Positions 16,691 to 25,706 are shown, counted from the stretch's first letter. The stretch: DNA of 64,000 bases from Chryseobacterium sp. JAH (GCF_001507335.1 NZ_LMAH01000001.1:620001-684000); one strand, 5' to 3'. Translations and numbers: made by a program. Notes: generated from the letters alone by a model not told the origin.

Positions 16691-17116
16691 ATGATCATTG
16701 TAGAACAAATTCAAGAATATATAAACACTCAATCCGAACCAAAACGCAGTGAAATGCAAAAATTGCATGAGAGCATTTTATACATAATGCCTGATTCAAA
16801 ATTATGGTTTCTTGATGGTAAAGACAATGAAGGCAAAATTGTCTCCAACCCAAATATAGGATACGGTGTTCATACTATCAGATATGCAAATGGAACCACA
16901 AAAGAGTTCTATCAAATCGGGATCAGTGCAAACACAACCGGAATTTCTATCTATGTCATGGGGATTGAAGATAAAAAATTCTTGGCAGAGACGTATGGTA
17001 AAAAGATCGGAAAAGCGAGTATCAGTGGTTACTGCATCAAATTTAAAACACTGAAAGACATTGACATTAAAGTACTTGAAGAGGTAATTCGATATATAAA
17101 TGAACAAAAATCTTAA
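16691..17116 (+). CDS. DUF1801 domain protein
   Basis: A 141-residue cytoplasmic protein of the DUF1801 (YdhG-like) fold: EYINTQSEPKRSEMQKLHESILYIMPDSKLWFLDGK near the N-terminus, a central YGVHTIRYANGTTKEFYQIGIS strand pair, and LAETYGKKIGKASISGYCIKFKTLKDID. Family members are small alpha/beta proteins without proven activity. Convergent with gcvP; a shared hairpin lies between them. Confidence 0.8.
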   Translation: MIIVEQIQEYINTQSEPKRSEMQKLHESILYIMPDSKLWFLDGKDNEGKIVSNPNIGYGVHTIRYANGTTKEFYQIGISANTTGISIYVMGIEDKKFLAETYGKKIGKASISGYCIKFKTLKDIDIKVLEEVIRYINEQKS

Positions 17117-17157
17117 TTATAAAATTTAAGATTTTTTAATTTAAATTCTAAAACAAA

Positions 17158-17183
17158 AATCCCTCTCAAAACTGAAAGGGATT
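17158..17183. terminator. bidirectional terminator between DUF1801 and gcvP
   Basis: Arms AATCCCTCTCA and TGAAAGGGATT with one mismatch, loop AAAC, with T- and A-rich flanks, between convergent genes. Confidence 0.7.
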
Positions 17184-17204
17184 AGTTGTATAAAAAACTT
17201 TTAA

Positions 17205-20063
17205 TTACATATAAGCTTCAATCGGCTCACAAGTGCAAACTAAGTTTCTGTCTCCGTAAGCTTCATCAACTCTGGAAACTGAAGCAAAGAATTTATGCTC
17301 TCTAACCCAGTCTAAAGGATAAGCTGCTTTTTCTCTGCTGTATGGTTTGTCCCAAGAATCAGAAATCACCAATTGCTCAGTGTGAGGAGCATTTTTCAAT
17401 ACGTTGTTTGCCTGATCAGCTTCTCCGTTAGCAATCTCATCGATCTCATGTTTGATAGCGATAAGAGCTTCTGCAAAACGGTCGATTTCAGACTTGCTTT
17501 CAGATTCTGTAGGCTCAATCATCAATGTTCCAGCAACCGGGAAAGAAACTGTAGGTGCATGGAAACCATAGTCCATCAATCTTTTTGCAACATCAGCCAC
17601 TTCAATTCCTAAAGATTTGAACTGACGGAAATCTACGATACATTCGTGCGCTACTCTACCTTCTGTATTTGAATATAAAATAGGGAAATGTTCTGCTAAA
17701 ATTTCCTTTAAATAGTTTGCATTTAAAATCGCATGCTCAGTTGCTTTTTTCAAACCTGAAGTTCCCAACATTTTGATGTAAGCGTAAGAAATATTAAGAA
17801 TTAATCCAGAACCGTAAGGTGCAGCTGAAATTCCTTCGATCGCTTCTTTTGAACCTACTTTAATGTTAGCATTCGTAGGCAAGAAAGGAACCAAATGTTT
17901 TGCAACACAGATCGGACCAACACCAGGACCTCCACCTCCGTGAGGAATTGCGAAAGTTTTGTGAAGATTTAAGTGACAAACGTCTGCTCCGATGTTTCCT
18001 GGACTTGTATATCCAACCTGAGCGTTCATGTTTGCACCGTCCATATAAACCTGTCCGCCATGATCGTGAACCAATTGAGTAATTTCTTTAATGTTGGCAT
18101 CAAAGAACCCGTAAGTTGACGGATACGTGATCATTACACAAGAAAGGTTTTCAGAGTGCTGTTCAGTTTTAGCTTTGAAGTCTTCGAAATCAATTTCTCC
18201 ACTTTCAAGATTTTTAACAACAACAATCTTCATTCCTGCCATCGCTGCAGAAGCCGGGTTTGTTCCGTGTGCAGACTGAGGAATCAATACCACATTTCTG
18301 TGACCTTCACCTCTTGAGATGTGATATTCTCTAATCACCATTAATCCTGCATATTCTCCTTGTGCACCAGAGTTTGGCTGAAGAGAAGTTCCTGCAAAAC
18401 CAGTGATTTCAGAAAGATCTTTCTCTAATTCTTTAATCATTTCCTGATAACCGCCTGCCTGATTTACCGGTACAAATGGGTGAATACTGCCCCATTCTGC
18501 CCATGATAGCGGCAACATCTGAGTCGCAGCATTCAGTTTCATAGTACAAGAACCCAACGAAATCATTGAGTGGGTTAGTGATAAATCTTTTCTTTCAAGA
18601 CGCTTGATGTAACGCATCAATTCTGTCTCTGTATGGTATTTGTTGAATACTTCTTCCGTCAAAATCTCATCTTTTCTAAGATTTTCTTCAGGAATGCTGT
18701 ATCCTTCTTTAATTTCTAATTTGAAAGTCTGTTTGTCTTTGAACTGAGCAAAAGAAGCCATCAAAACATTCAGTTTTTCCAGCGTTGTACTTTCGTTGAT
18801 GGCAATGCTTATGACACCTTCTGTGAAATAGTTTAGGTTTAATCTGTGATCAAGCATCATTCTCATTAATCTTGCTTTCTCGTCTTCAGACATTACGATT
18901 TTTACCGTATCAAAGATAGGCTCTTCAACCGTTTGATAACCTAGCGCTTTCAATCCGCCTTTCAAAGCATTTGCTTTAAAGTGAATTTGGTCAGCGATGT
19001 AATTTAATCCTTTCGGACCGTGATACACAGCATACATTCCAGCCATAACTGCTAAAAGAACCTGAGCAGTACAGATGTTTGAAGTCGCTCTTTCTCTTTT
19101 AATGTGCTGCTCTCTTGTCTGCAAAGCCATTCTCAGTGCACGTTTACCGTACATATCCTGAGAAACTCCGATAATTCTTCCCGGAATATCTCTTTTGTAA
19201 TCTTCTTTACAAGAGAAAAATGCTGCGTGAGGACCACCATAACCTAATGGAATACCGAATCTCTGCGAAGTACCAACTGCACAGTCAGCGCCCATTGATG
19301 CAGGAGATTTCAATTTAACCAAAGCCATAGGATCACAAGCTACAACAACCTGCAAATCTAATTTTTTGTATTCAACAATATCTTCAGTGTAATCTAAAAC
19401 GATTCCGTTTTTACCTGGATATTGTAGTAAAACTCCATAGTAAGATTCGTCGAACTGGTGAGTTTTGTGGTCACCTTCAACGATTTCAATTGCTAAACCT
19501 TCAGCTTTTGTTTTTAAAACAGAAACGGTTTGAGGTAAAACCAAATCAGAAATAAAGAACCTATTAGCTCCTGCTTTTTTCTGATCTTTAGTTCTGTTGT
19601 TGAAGAACATGTGCATCGCTTCTGCGGCAGCTGTAGATTCATCCAACAAAGATGCGTTAGCCAAAGCAAAACCTGTCAAATCGCATACCACAGTCTGATA
19701 ATTAAGCAAAGCTTCTAATCTTCCCTGCGCGATCTCTGCCTGGTAAGGCGTGTACGCTGTGTACCAGCTTGGGTTTTCAAAAATATTTCTCTGAATCGCC
19801 GATGGCAACAGGGTATTGTGATATCCAAAACCGATATAGCTTGTATAATCAGTGTTCTTTGCCGCCAATTCTTTCGAATGATTAAGCATCTGATATTCTG
19901 AAAGTGGTTCTGAAATGTTCAGATCATTTTCTAAACGGATTGATGATGGAATGGTTTGAGAAATCAATTCTTCGATACTTGAAACGCCCACTTTTTCCAA
20001 CATTGCCTGTTTATCGGCTTCGTTTAGGGAAATGTGACGGCTCACAAACTGCTCTGTATTCAT
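17205..20063 (-). CDS. gcvP: glycine dehydrogenase (decarboxylating), P protein
   Basis: P protein of the glycine cleavage system: PLP-dependent decarboxylation of glycine with transfer of the aminomethyl group to lipoyl-GcvH. At 952 residues it is the fused single-chain form with both halves (N-terminal half with YTPYQAEIAQGRLEALLNYQ; C-terminal half with the PLP lysine in NLHKTFAIPHGGGGPG). SLGSCTMKLNA and PNSGAQGEYAGL are typical. gcvT and gcvH are not adjacent, as is common in Bacteroidota. No glycine riboswitch-like leader was seen upstream. Confidence 0.97.
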   Translation of the reverse strand: MNTEQFVSRHISLNEADKQAMLEKVGVSSIEELISQTIPSSIRLENDLNISEPLSEYQMLNHSKELAAKNTDYTSYIGFGYHNTLLPSAIQRNIFENPSWYTAYTPYQAEIAQGRLEALLNYQTVVCDLTGFALANASLLDESTAAAEAMHMFFNNRTKDQKKAGANRFFISDLVLPQTVSVLKTKAEGLAIEIVEGDHKTHQFDESYYGVLLQYPGKNGIVLDYTEDIVEYKKLDLQVVVACDPMALVKLKSPASMGADCAVGTSQRFGIPLGYGGPHAAFFSCKEDYKRDIPGRIIGVSQDMYGKRALRMALQTREQHIKRERATSNICTAQVLLAVMAGMYAVYHGPKGLNYIADQIHFKANALKGGLKALGYQTVEEPIFDTVKIVMSEDEKARLMRMMLDHRLNLNYFTEGVISIAINESTTLEKLNVLMASFAQFKDKQTFKLEIKEGYSIPEENLRKDEILTEEVFNKYHTETELMRYIKRLERKDLSLTHSMISLGSCTMKLNAATQMLPLSWAEWGSIHPFVPVNQAGGYQEMIKELEKDLSEITGFAGTSLQPNSGAQGEYAGLMVIREYHISRGEGHRNVVLIPQSAHGTNPASAAMAGMKIVVVKNLESGEIDFEDFKAKTEQHSENLSCVMITYPSTYGFFDANIKEITQLVHDHGGQVYMDGANMNAQVGYTSPGNIGADVCHLNLHKTFAIPHGGGGPGVGPICVAKHLVPFLPTNANIKVGSKEAIEGISAAPYGSGLILNISYAYIKMLGTSGLKKATEHAILNANYLKEILAEHFPILYSNTEGRVAHECIVDFRQFKSLGIEVADVAKRLMDYGFHAPTVSFPVAGTLMIEPTESESKSEIDRFAEALIAIKHEIDEIANGEADQANNVLKNAPHTEQLVISDSWDKPYSREKAAYPLDWVREHKFFASVSRVDEAYGDRNLVCTCEPIEAYM

Positions 20064-20310
20064 TTTTATATATTAGATTTTGTTTGAAAAAAAAGATTCG
20101 TAAAATTACGATTTTTAAAATGATTTCACAACCTAAGTGACTGTTGGAGATTGGCTTTTTGCAATTGGCTTTAAAATAGTGGTTTTGAATCTTCGTGATG
20201 TGTGATTGCAGGTGATAAAGTGCAATATATTTAAATCTTCTATCAAAACGATTTGGGTTGACAAATTGTTTTTTTTGAGGACCCTTTCATTAATGCTCTT
20301 TACAAATTTT

Positions 20311-20380
20311 GACACAAGGTGCGCTAAGTTTTTCTACTATTGACTGTTTTTAAGTTTCACAAAGCCGTTCGACTGCGTCG
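20311..20380 (+). repeat. dispersed intergenic repeat, copy A (degenerate)
   Basis: Contains GGTGCGCTAAGTTTTT, then ACTGTTTTTAAGTTTCACAAAGCCGTTCGACT. The second half matches copy C (22069-22155) closely; the first half matches ACGCAAAGTxCGCTAAG in copy B. Confidence 0.6.
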
Positions 20381-20530
20381 AATCTTCAATTTCACTTATA
20401 AAAGCTCGAAGTTTTGTAATAAAAAAATTAAGATACTTATGGAATTTAATGCAAATATATTTTCAAATCACCTGTCAATCAACATTTAAAGAAAGTTGAA
20501 ATTTTATTAATTATATTTATTCTAAATTAA

Positions 20531-20538
20531 TATATTTG
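20531..20538 (+). promoter_or_regulatory. -7 box four bases before the small Cys-rich gene
   Basis: TATATTTG matches TAnnTTTG, and the ATG begins at 20543. With transcription starting several bases after the -7 box, the mRNA would have almost no leader. The -33 position is weak. Confidence 0.5.
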
Positions 20539-20542
20539 CAGT

Positions 20543-20698
20543 ATGAATATCATCACTCCGTTTAAAGTTCCGCCATTGACTCCGGTATTTTCTTTCAAGA
20601 ATGAAGAAATGTTCTGTGGCGACAAGAAATCTTGCTGTAAAAAATTTAAAAAAGGGAAACGTTGCAAAAAATGCCCAGGAAATAAGAAACTGGCTTAA
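20543..20698 (+). CDS. 51-residue basic cysteine-rich protein
   Basis: A short gene encoding an N-terminal stretch MNIITPFKVPPLTPVFSFKN and then a Lys/Cys-rich tail (FCGDKKSCCKKFKKGKRC, KKCPG). Five cysteines in spacing C-x5-C-C-x8-C-x2-C suggest a metal-binding or disulfide knuckle, and the high Lys content suggests nucleic-acid or membrane contact. It is preceded immediately by a consensus -7 box, is convergent with the DnaJ-domain gene, and would be missed by annotation with a 60-residue cut-off. No signal peptide. Function unknown; the promoter and composition argue that it is real. Confidence 0.65.
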   Translation: MNIITPFKVPPLTPVFSFKNEEMFCGDKKSCCKKFKKGKRCKKCPGNKKLA

Positions 20699-20748
20699 TT
20701 CTTTTGGATGTAAGATGCTGGAAGATCGATGTTTTCGAGCTCTTAATT

Positions 20749-21396
20749 CTATGTAAAATTGCTTACCGCAAAATAAATGGCAATCGCAAGAATAATGATT
20801 CCCCAAATCAACAGCATAATCTTTGGATAGCCTCTTCTGTTGATGACTGTTCTAGGTTGTGATTTAAATAATTCCTCCGCTCTGTCTCTGAATTTTTCTC
20901 CATCAGATTCAAAAACCTCTGTTATTGTAATTCCCTGAACGACCGTTTTGTGCAAAAGTGAATTGGTTGCATGCAGCAACAGCTGGAATTTTCCGTTTTT
21001 AAATTCTGTAATCTTAAAAATTCTTTCTCCGTACGCCTTTTCCAAACCAAACGGTAAAACTTTCACAACATCGGCATTCTGTGTCTGCCACGTAATGATA
21101 ATCTCCTCTCCTTTTTTCGCATGAATTTTATTCGCCGAAAAAGTCTTAATTGTAGGCGGAACGGTATATCTGAAACTTTTCTGTAAACTTTCTAAATTCT
21201 GATCATAGGTTATTCTTCTCCCTTTATCACTCAGCGTTTCATAGGCTTCCTGAATTTCTTTAAATCGGTCAGCAAAAAAATCGTCATTCTGGTTTTTATC
21301 GGGATGATACTTTAATGAAAGTTTTCTGTAGGATTTTTTGATGTCTTCATCCGAAGCATCACGAGAAATCCCGAGAAAATAGTAGTAGTCTTTCAT
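20749..21396 (-). CDS. J-domain protein with C-terminal membrane anchor
   Basis: From the ATG at 21396 ([11 protein letters not shown]) the protein has 215 residues; a TTG four codons upstream is less likely. Residues about 1-65 are a DnaJ J-domain with the HPD motif in [11 protein letters not shown], so it should stimulate an Hsp70 ATPase. The middle part ([32 protein letters not shown]) looks like an Ig/filamin-type beta domain, and [22 protein letters not shown] is one C-terminal transmembrane helix. It lacks the G/F and zinc regions of DnaJ, so it is a type III J-protein tethering DnaK at the membrane. Confidence 0.87.
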   Translation of the reverse strand: MKDYYYFLGISRDASDEDIKKSYRKLSLKYHPDKNQNDDFFADRFKEIQEAYETLSDKGRRITYDQNLESLQKSFRYTVPPTIKTFSANKIHAKKGEEIIITWQTQNADVVKVLPFGLEKAYGERIFKITEFKNGKFQLLLHATNSLLHKTVVQGITITEVFESDGEKFRDRAEELFKSQPRTVINRRGYPKIMLLIWGIIILAIAIYFAVSNFT

Positions 21397-21455
21397 TTTG
21401 CCTAACAAAAATAAGGATTTTGTTGATGTAACCCAAACGTAGCAATCTCTTTTTT

Positions 21456-21540
21456 AACGCAAAGTTCGCTAAGATTTTTTTAAATTCTTTGCGCATATTT
21501 TTCGTTCGCAAAGACGTTTCACTCAGCAAAGCAAAACTTA
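21456..21540 (+). repeat. dispersed intergenic repeat, copy B
   Basis: AACGCAAAGTTCGCTAAGAT, T-rich spacer, then GTTCGCAAAGACGTTTCACT and CAGCAAAGCAAAACTTA. Shares both halves with copies C and D. Confidence 0.75.
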
Positions 21541-21677
21541 TCTAGTAATAATAATCACCGTGTTTATCAATCCGCAGGAATCTAAGATATTTTTTAGATT
21601 CGTTGCCGGGATTCCTCCGGAACGACAAACTTTATGCTAATTTAAATGAATAAAAAATTCGTGCATTCGTGGCAAAA

Positions 21678-21707
21678 AAATTCCGACACATATTTGTATC
21701 GGAATTT
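21678..21707 (-). terminator. terminator of the ECF sigma operon
   Basis: Arms AAATTCCGAcACA and TGTaTCGGAATTT around TAT, one internal mismatch, T-tract on the minus strand, just past the last gene of the sigma operon. Confidence 0.75.
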
Positions 21708-21733
21708 AACAATTTCATTTAGTTACTTTCTAA

Positions 21734-22003
21734 TTATGCTTCCGCAAAATCTTCTTTTCTAGGATCCTTTCTGCAGCATTTTGAAGCAAATTCCTTCTTG
21801 AACTTTCCTTTTAATTCTTGGTATTTCTCCTCATCCATTTCTCTGATTTTGTCTGCCAATCCGAAAGGTGATTTTTCTTTGATTCCGTATTCATTGAAAA
21901 TACCTCTTACAAATCTTTTTCTTTCAATTACTTTTTTGGCAGCTATTGCAACTCCGGCAACGGCAAGTGCTCCAAGAATGCCTTTTAATACTGAATTTTT
22001 CAT
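21734..22003 (-). CDS. small membrane-anchored protein of sigma operon
   Basis: An 89-residue protein with one N-terminal hydrophobic segment (VLKGILGALAVAGVAIAA, about 5-22), then a basic stretch (KKVIERKRFVRG) and a charged helical tail with a CC pair near the end. Topology suggests a single-pass or surface-associated protein with a cytoplasmic tail. It lies 234 bp downstream of another small membrane protein and of an ECF sigma gene on the same strand. No family recognised; an accessory of that sigma factor is one possibility. Confidence 0.6.
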   Translation of the reverse strand: MKNSVLKGILGALAVAGVAIAAKKVIERKRFVRGIFNEYGIKEKSPFGLADKIREMDEEKYQELKGKFKKEFASKCCRKDPRKEDFAEA

Positions 22004-22068
22004 TTTCTTAAATTTTAAATTTTACTACTTCTGGTTTTTAAATATGTCTTACTAAAATCAAAATATTT

Positions 22069-22155
22069 AACGCAAAGTCCGCAAAGTTTTTTTTACCAGC
22101 TAACTGTTTTTAAGTTTCGCAAAGGCGTTCCACTCAGCTAAGGACACAGAGTTTA
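22069..22155 (+). repeat. dispersed intergenic repeat, copy C
   Basis: AACGCAAAGTCCGCAAAGTT, then ACTGTTTTTAAGTTTCGCAA and AGGCGTTCCACTCAGCTAAG. It lies between the two membrane-protein genes of the sigma operon. Confidence 0.75.
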
Positions 22156-22237
22156 TATTATTAACAAGACAACTACTTCCTTTTTTATAGAGACGAATTC
22201 GTTTTAGTTTTTACTTTACTACTTCAAAAATTTTAAA

Positions 22238-22576
22238 CTATTCGTTATTTCTGTTAAAGAATCCGCTCGAACATTTCTGTCTCCACACTTCTTTGAATTT
22301 TTCTTTCTCCTCGTCAGACATTCCTTCCATTTTATGTTGCAGATGTTTCTCTTTCATATCTCTCATTCCTCTCCCGAATTTCCCGTGAAAACCTCCGAAA
22401 AGAATTTTACTCAACACCAAAATTCCCATCGCCTGCCAGTAATTGATACTTTTAACACCAATAACTTCTGGTAAAATGCAGTTCCAAAGCCACATGACAA
22501 TTAATGCAACGGCAAGGAAAATCAAGGGCGGACATAAAATTAAAAGTGCCCAGCTTTTTTTATATTTATTGTTCAT
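22238..22576 (-). CDS. small membrane protein after ECF sigma gene
   Basis: A 112-residue protein with two predicted transmembrane helices (WALLILCPPLIFLAVALIVMWLW about 9-31; YWQAMGILVLSKILFGGF about 46-63) and a highly charged C-terminal helix (MRDMKEKHLQHKMEGMSDEEKEKFKEVW). It starts 11 bp after the ECF sigma stop, so it is cotranscribed and is a candidate anti-sigma or stress-sensor partner. The charged SDEEKEKF tail resembles periplasmic or cytoplasmic CpxP-like helices only loosely. Function unproven. Confidence 0.75.
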   Translation of the reverse strand: MNNKYKKSWALLILCPPLIFLAVALIVMWLWNCILPEVIGVKSINYWQAMGILVLSKILFGGFHGKFGRGMRDMKEKHLQHKMEGMSDEEKEKFKEVWRQKCSSGFFNRNNE

Positions 22577-22587
22577 TTTATTTATTT

Positions 22588-23166
22588 CTAATTATTTAAA
22601 TCTTCGTACAATTGTCTCAATCTGTTTCTCAAATGCTTCACTGCATAATTTTTTCTACTGATGATGGTTTTTATATTTTCTCCCTGTTCATCAGAGATTT
22701 CCTGTAAAGTTTTATCATTGAGTTCATTTTCCATGTAAACCAGTTTTTGTTTTTCGGGAAGTTCTTCTAAAGCTTCAAACAGTTTTTTCCAAATTTCATC
22801 CTGAAACATTTTCACATCGGGTCCGGCGCTGTCGTCCAACAACAAAATATCCTTTATCGAAAACGATCCGTCTTCATCTTCGTAGACAAAGTCTTCAAGG
22901 TTTTCGGTTTTCTTTTTTCGGTATTTATCGATGATTTTGTTTGATGTAACACGGTATAACCATCCGCCGACATTTACAATTTCCGAAAGATTGGTCAAAC
23001 TGCTGAACTGATACCAAACTTCCTGCAGAATATCTTCCGCATCTTCGGTATTTTTCACTTTCGGGCGAATGAAAGACATCAGTTTTCCGCCGTAGTTTGA
23101 TACGGTTTGCGAAATAATGTTTTCCTTTTCCTTCTGTGGCATTGTTATTTTCTCGGCAATCTCCAT
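22588..23166 (-). CDS. ECF-type RNA polymerase sigma factor
   Basis: A 192-residue sigma-70 family factor with sigma region 2 (about 22-90: NTEDAEDILQEVWYQFSSL, GGWLYRVTSNKIIDKYRKKK) and region 4 (LEELPEKQKLVYMENELNDKTLQEISDEQGENIKTIISRKNYAVKHLR). The linker is acidic and longer than usual (NLEDFVYEDEDGSFSIKDILLLDDSAGPD). First gene of a three-gene unit with two small membrane proteins. No TonB/FecR genes nearby, so it is not the usual iron-transport sigma system. The target promoter is not evident. Confidence 0.9.
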   Translation of the reverse strand: MEIAEKITMPQKEKENIISQTVSNYGGKLMSFIRPKVKNTEDAEDILQEVWYQFSSLTNLSEIVNVGGWLYRVTSNKIIDKYRKKKTENLEDFVYEDEDGSFSIKDILLLDDSAGPDVKMFQDEIWKKLFEALEELPEKQKLVYMENELNDKTLQEISDEQGENIKTIISRKNYAVKHLRNRLRQLYEDLNN

Positions 23167-23280
23167 ATTGCTATGACGATTGTACTTTTTGTTTTACTTT
23201 AATGAATGTAAAGATTTTTTTTGACATTACAATTTTTCGTTTGTTGATCGTGTTTTTGTCACAAGATTTTTTTTCGGGAG

Positions 23281-23364
23281 CTTACTTATCCGGCTATCCA
23301 CTATTACTCCTCGCTCCTCCGCTTTCCCATTGCTTGCTGTGGGGTAGCCGTTTCTATCCGGGCT
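23281..23364. repeat. GC-rich structured intergenic element
   Basis: Bounded by the direct repeats TTATCCGGCTATCC and TCTATCCGGGCTA. CGGCTATCC near the left pairs with GGGTAGCCG near the right (one G-U), enclosing a loop of about 45 bases rich in CCTCGCTCCTCCGC. Composition and pairing contrast sharply with the surroundings. It may be a dispersed repeat or a structured RNA. Open frames across it have no protein character. Confidence 0.45.
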
Positions 23365-23473
23365 AAACAACCACCACGTCTCAGTTTTCTTTGAAAATTG
23401 ATCCATCCCTCCAGAGGAGTGGAATTCTGTATGTTGAAATATTGTGAGAAATTGTGTTATTATTCAACAAAAA

Positions 23474-23498
23474 AACGGAAAGCAAAATACTTTCCGTT
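23474..23498 (-). terminator. terminator of S9 peptidase gene
   Basis: Perfect 9-bp arms AACGGAAAG and CTTTCCGTT, loop CAAAATA; on the minus strand followed by TTTTT. Confidence 0.85.
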
Positions 23499-23523
23499 CC
23501 TTTTTATATGTTTCTGTTGAAGT

Positions 23524-25530
23524 TTAATTATTAAAATTTTGAGCGAAGAAACCCAGCATATATTTATACAATTCAAGTCTGTTAGGTTCTTTTCCAAATC
23601 CGTGTCCTTCATCGTATTTTACCATGTACGGAACTTCAAAGCCTTTATTTCTCAAAGCTTTTACAATTTGATCTGATTCATTAATATTCACTCTCGGATC
23701 ATTTGCTCCCTGAACCACAAATAATGGCTTTTTAATTTTATCAATCTGAAAAACAGGTGAAACTTCTTTCGCAATTTTAGCTTCTTCAGGATTATCTAAA
23801 TCGTACCATATCTGTTTTACCATTTCTTTGTACGGTTTCCAATATTCAGGGAAAGAATCAAAGAATGTAAAAATGTTTGAAACACCCACGTAATCAACAC
23901 CGCAAGAATATAAATCCGGTGTTTTAATCAATCCCATCAAAGTGGCATAACCACCGTGACTTCCTCCATATATGGCAATTTTATCTTTATCTACCCAACC
24001 TTGCGAGATGGCATATTTTACTCCGTCTTCCACATCATCCATTGCTTTTCTGCCAATCTGTTTGTAGCCTGAATTCTGAAATTCTTTACCATATCCACCA
24101 GAAATTCTGAAGTTAACCTGTAAAGTTGCATACCCACGACTTGCAAACAATTGGGTCTCCGGATTGAATCCCCAATCATCTCTGATTCCCTGCGGACCGC
24201 CGTGAGGATTTACAATCAGAGGAACGTTCTGACCAGCTACAGCCGCTTTTGGCAATGTAATATAGCCATGAATGGTCAGCCCATCCCTGCTTTTGAATTC
24301 GATAGGTCTCATTTCTGCCATATCTTCTTCTTTCAACTGAGGCATAAGATCGACAAGAAGTTTTAATTTTTTAGATTTGGTGTCGTACTCGTAATATTTC
24401 CCGTACAATTTGTCACTGTCAACAACCACTAAAAGCTTAGAATCGCTGTCATCGGAAGAAACTACATAAAACTGTTTGTCACCAAATTCGGATTTCAACT
24501 GCGCATCGACTTCTTTATAAAATGGACTTACAGGAATGATTTCATTTTTGATTCCGTTATAACTGATATAATCCAACTCATAATTTCTGTTTTTACCAGC
24601 CATGCTTACAGAACCTACATCAAAAGTCGGATTAGAATAAACCTCTTTGATGACCGCATTTTTCTTTAAATCATACAGAACAATTCTTGATTTGTCGCTC
24701 TCCAGATTTGTAACAACATAAGCCTCATCTTTATTTTTTGAGTTATCATTGAACCTCATGATACTGAAAGTATCTTTCCAGTCTGTCGATTTAATAAGAT
24801 CAAACTTACCCGATTGTAAATTCTTATAATAGGTCTTTGTTGTTAATCCGTTTTCTAAAATCGTATAGCCTCTCAAATTTCCCTCTTTATCAAAAAGATA
24901 GCCGTCAATAGGATTTTTCGAGTCTTTATTTTCAAAAAGCTGAGCCATTTCACCTGTTACAAAGTTTATTTTGAAAGGCTCAAAAATCTGCTTATTATTT
25001 TTATTCATGGTTACCACCACATAATCTGTATCTTTTATGATCTGCACCAAACCAATCGTTACACCATCGAAAGGAGTAAGGTCTTTAAGGTTTTTACCGT
25101 CAATATCGGCTGCGTATAAATGAAGATTTTCATTTCCGCTTTTATCCTGTGTATAAAAAAGACGTTGTTTATTTAGCCAGCCGTAACTTCTAATCAAATC
25201 CTCTTTTTCAACAAGTGCTTTAGTAATTTTTCCGGTTGCAAGGTCTTTGACATAAACATGATTCTTGCTATCCTTATCTTTTTCTTTATACGACAAATAT
25301 TTCCCGTTTGGTGAGATTTTAAATTGTGAAGCCTTTGGTCTCGCAAAGTAATCTTCAACCTTGTATTTAAAATTCCCTTTATCATAGGTGATTAATTTTT
25401 CTAAGGTAGCCTTTGAGGAAACCAATGTTGGATCACCCGGTAATTTCGTTGTGGAAGTCTGTGCATTCATCATTATGGTTGAAATAACAACCTGAGCGGT
25501 CGCAAAAATTTTAGTATTAATAGTCATCAT
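23524..25530 (-). CDS. S9 family serine peptidase (prolyl oligopeptidase/acylaminoacyl type)
   Basis: A 668-residue exported peptidase: N-terminal signal (about 1-24, ending MMNAQTS), a beta-propeller-like half with repeated strands, and a C-terminal alpha/beta hydrolase domain. Catalytic Ser is in YGGSHGGYATLMG, the Asp in VVQGANDPRVN and the His in KYDEGHGFGKEPNR. It should cleave short peptides in the periplasm for nutrition. Length is normal for the family. It is transcribed alone with its own terminator. Confidence 0.92.
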   Translation of the reverse strand: MMTINTKIFATAQVVISTIMMNAQTSTTKLPGDPTLVSSKATLEKLITYDKGNFKYKVEDYFARPKASQFKISPNGKYLSYKEKDKDSKNHVYVKDLATGKITKALVEKEDLIRSYGWLNKQRLFYTQDKSGNENLHLYAADIDGKNLKDLTPFDGVTIGLVQIIKDTDYVVVTMNKNNKQIFEPFKINFVTGEMAQLFENKDSKNPIDGYLFDKEGNLRGYTILENGLTTKTYYKNLQSGKFDLIKSTDWKDTFSIMRFNDNSKNKDEAYVVTNLESDKSRIVLYDLKKNAVIKEVYSNPTFDVGSVSMAGKNRNYELDYISYNGIKNEIIPVSPFYKEVDAQLKSEFGDKQFYVVSSDDSDSKLLVVVDSDKLYGKYYEYDTKSKKLKLLVDLMPQLKEEDMAEMRPIEFKSRDGLTIHGYITLPKAAVAGQNVPLIVNPHGGPQGIRDDWGFNPETQLFASRGYATLQVNFRISGGYGKEFQNSGYKQIGRKAMDDVEDGVKYAISQGWVDKDKIAIYGGSHGGYATLMGLIKTPDLYSCGVDYVGVSNIFTFFDSFPEYWKPYKEMVKQIWYDLDNPEEAKIAKEVSPVFQIDKIKKPLFVVQGANDPRVNINESDQIVKALRNKGFEVPYMVKYDEGHGFGKEPNRLELYKYMLGFFAQNFNN

Positions 25531-25706
25531 AATTATGGATTTGGTTTTAAAATAATCAATTATTTCAATAAATAATCTTATCTCTATTAGACAACTAAAA
25601 GTATAAAAATGTTACAACCATTTCTCTTTATTGTAAAGTTCCTATAAAATAAAAACGAAAAGTAAGATACTCTCCGTTTTTAACTATTTTAAAGATGATA
25701 AGTGAT

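Larger units (their letters stand above)
20064..20542. other. intergenic region with a dispersed repeat copy
   Basis: No protein gene recognised. The interval holds the gcvP leader, a degenerate copy of a repeat found four times in the window (20311-20380), and a very AT-rich tail that ends with the promoter of the small Cys-rich gene at 20543. Confidence 0.5.
21409..21733. other. intergenic region with repeats and a terminator
   Basis: No gene seen. It contains repeat copy B (21456-21540), a remnant of a second repeat type around 21575-21632 (CCGCAGGAATCTAA, then TTAGATTCGTTGCCGGGATTCCTCCGG), and the terminator of the upstream minus-strand operon (21678-21707). Confidence 0.6.
23167..23523. 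other. intergenic region with terminator and GC-rich element
   Basis: No protein gene called. The left part is the sigma gene leader; 23281-23364 is a strikingly GC-rich element in this AT-rich genome (listed separately); 23474-23498 is the S9 peptidase terminator. Confidence 0.6.

Noticed and set aside
20064..20200. Glycine riboswitch before gcvP.
   Set aside because: Leader is short and AT-rich; no paired aptamer-like stems were recognised.
23136..23366. Open frame across the GC-rich element.
   Set aside because: Composition follows the non-coding element, starts inside the antisense of the sigma gene, and has no protein motifs.
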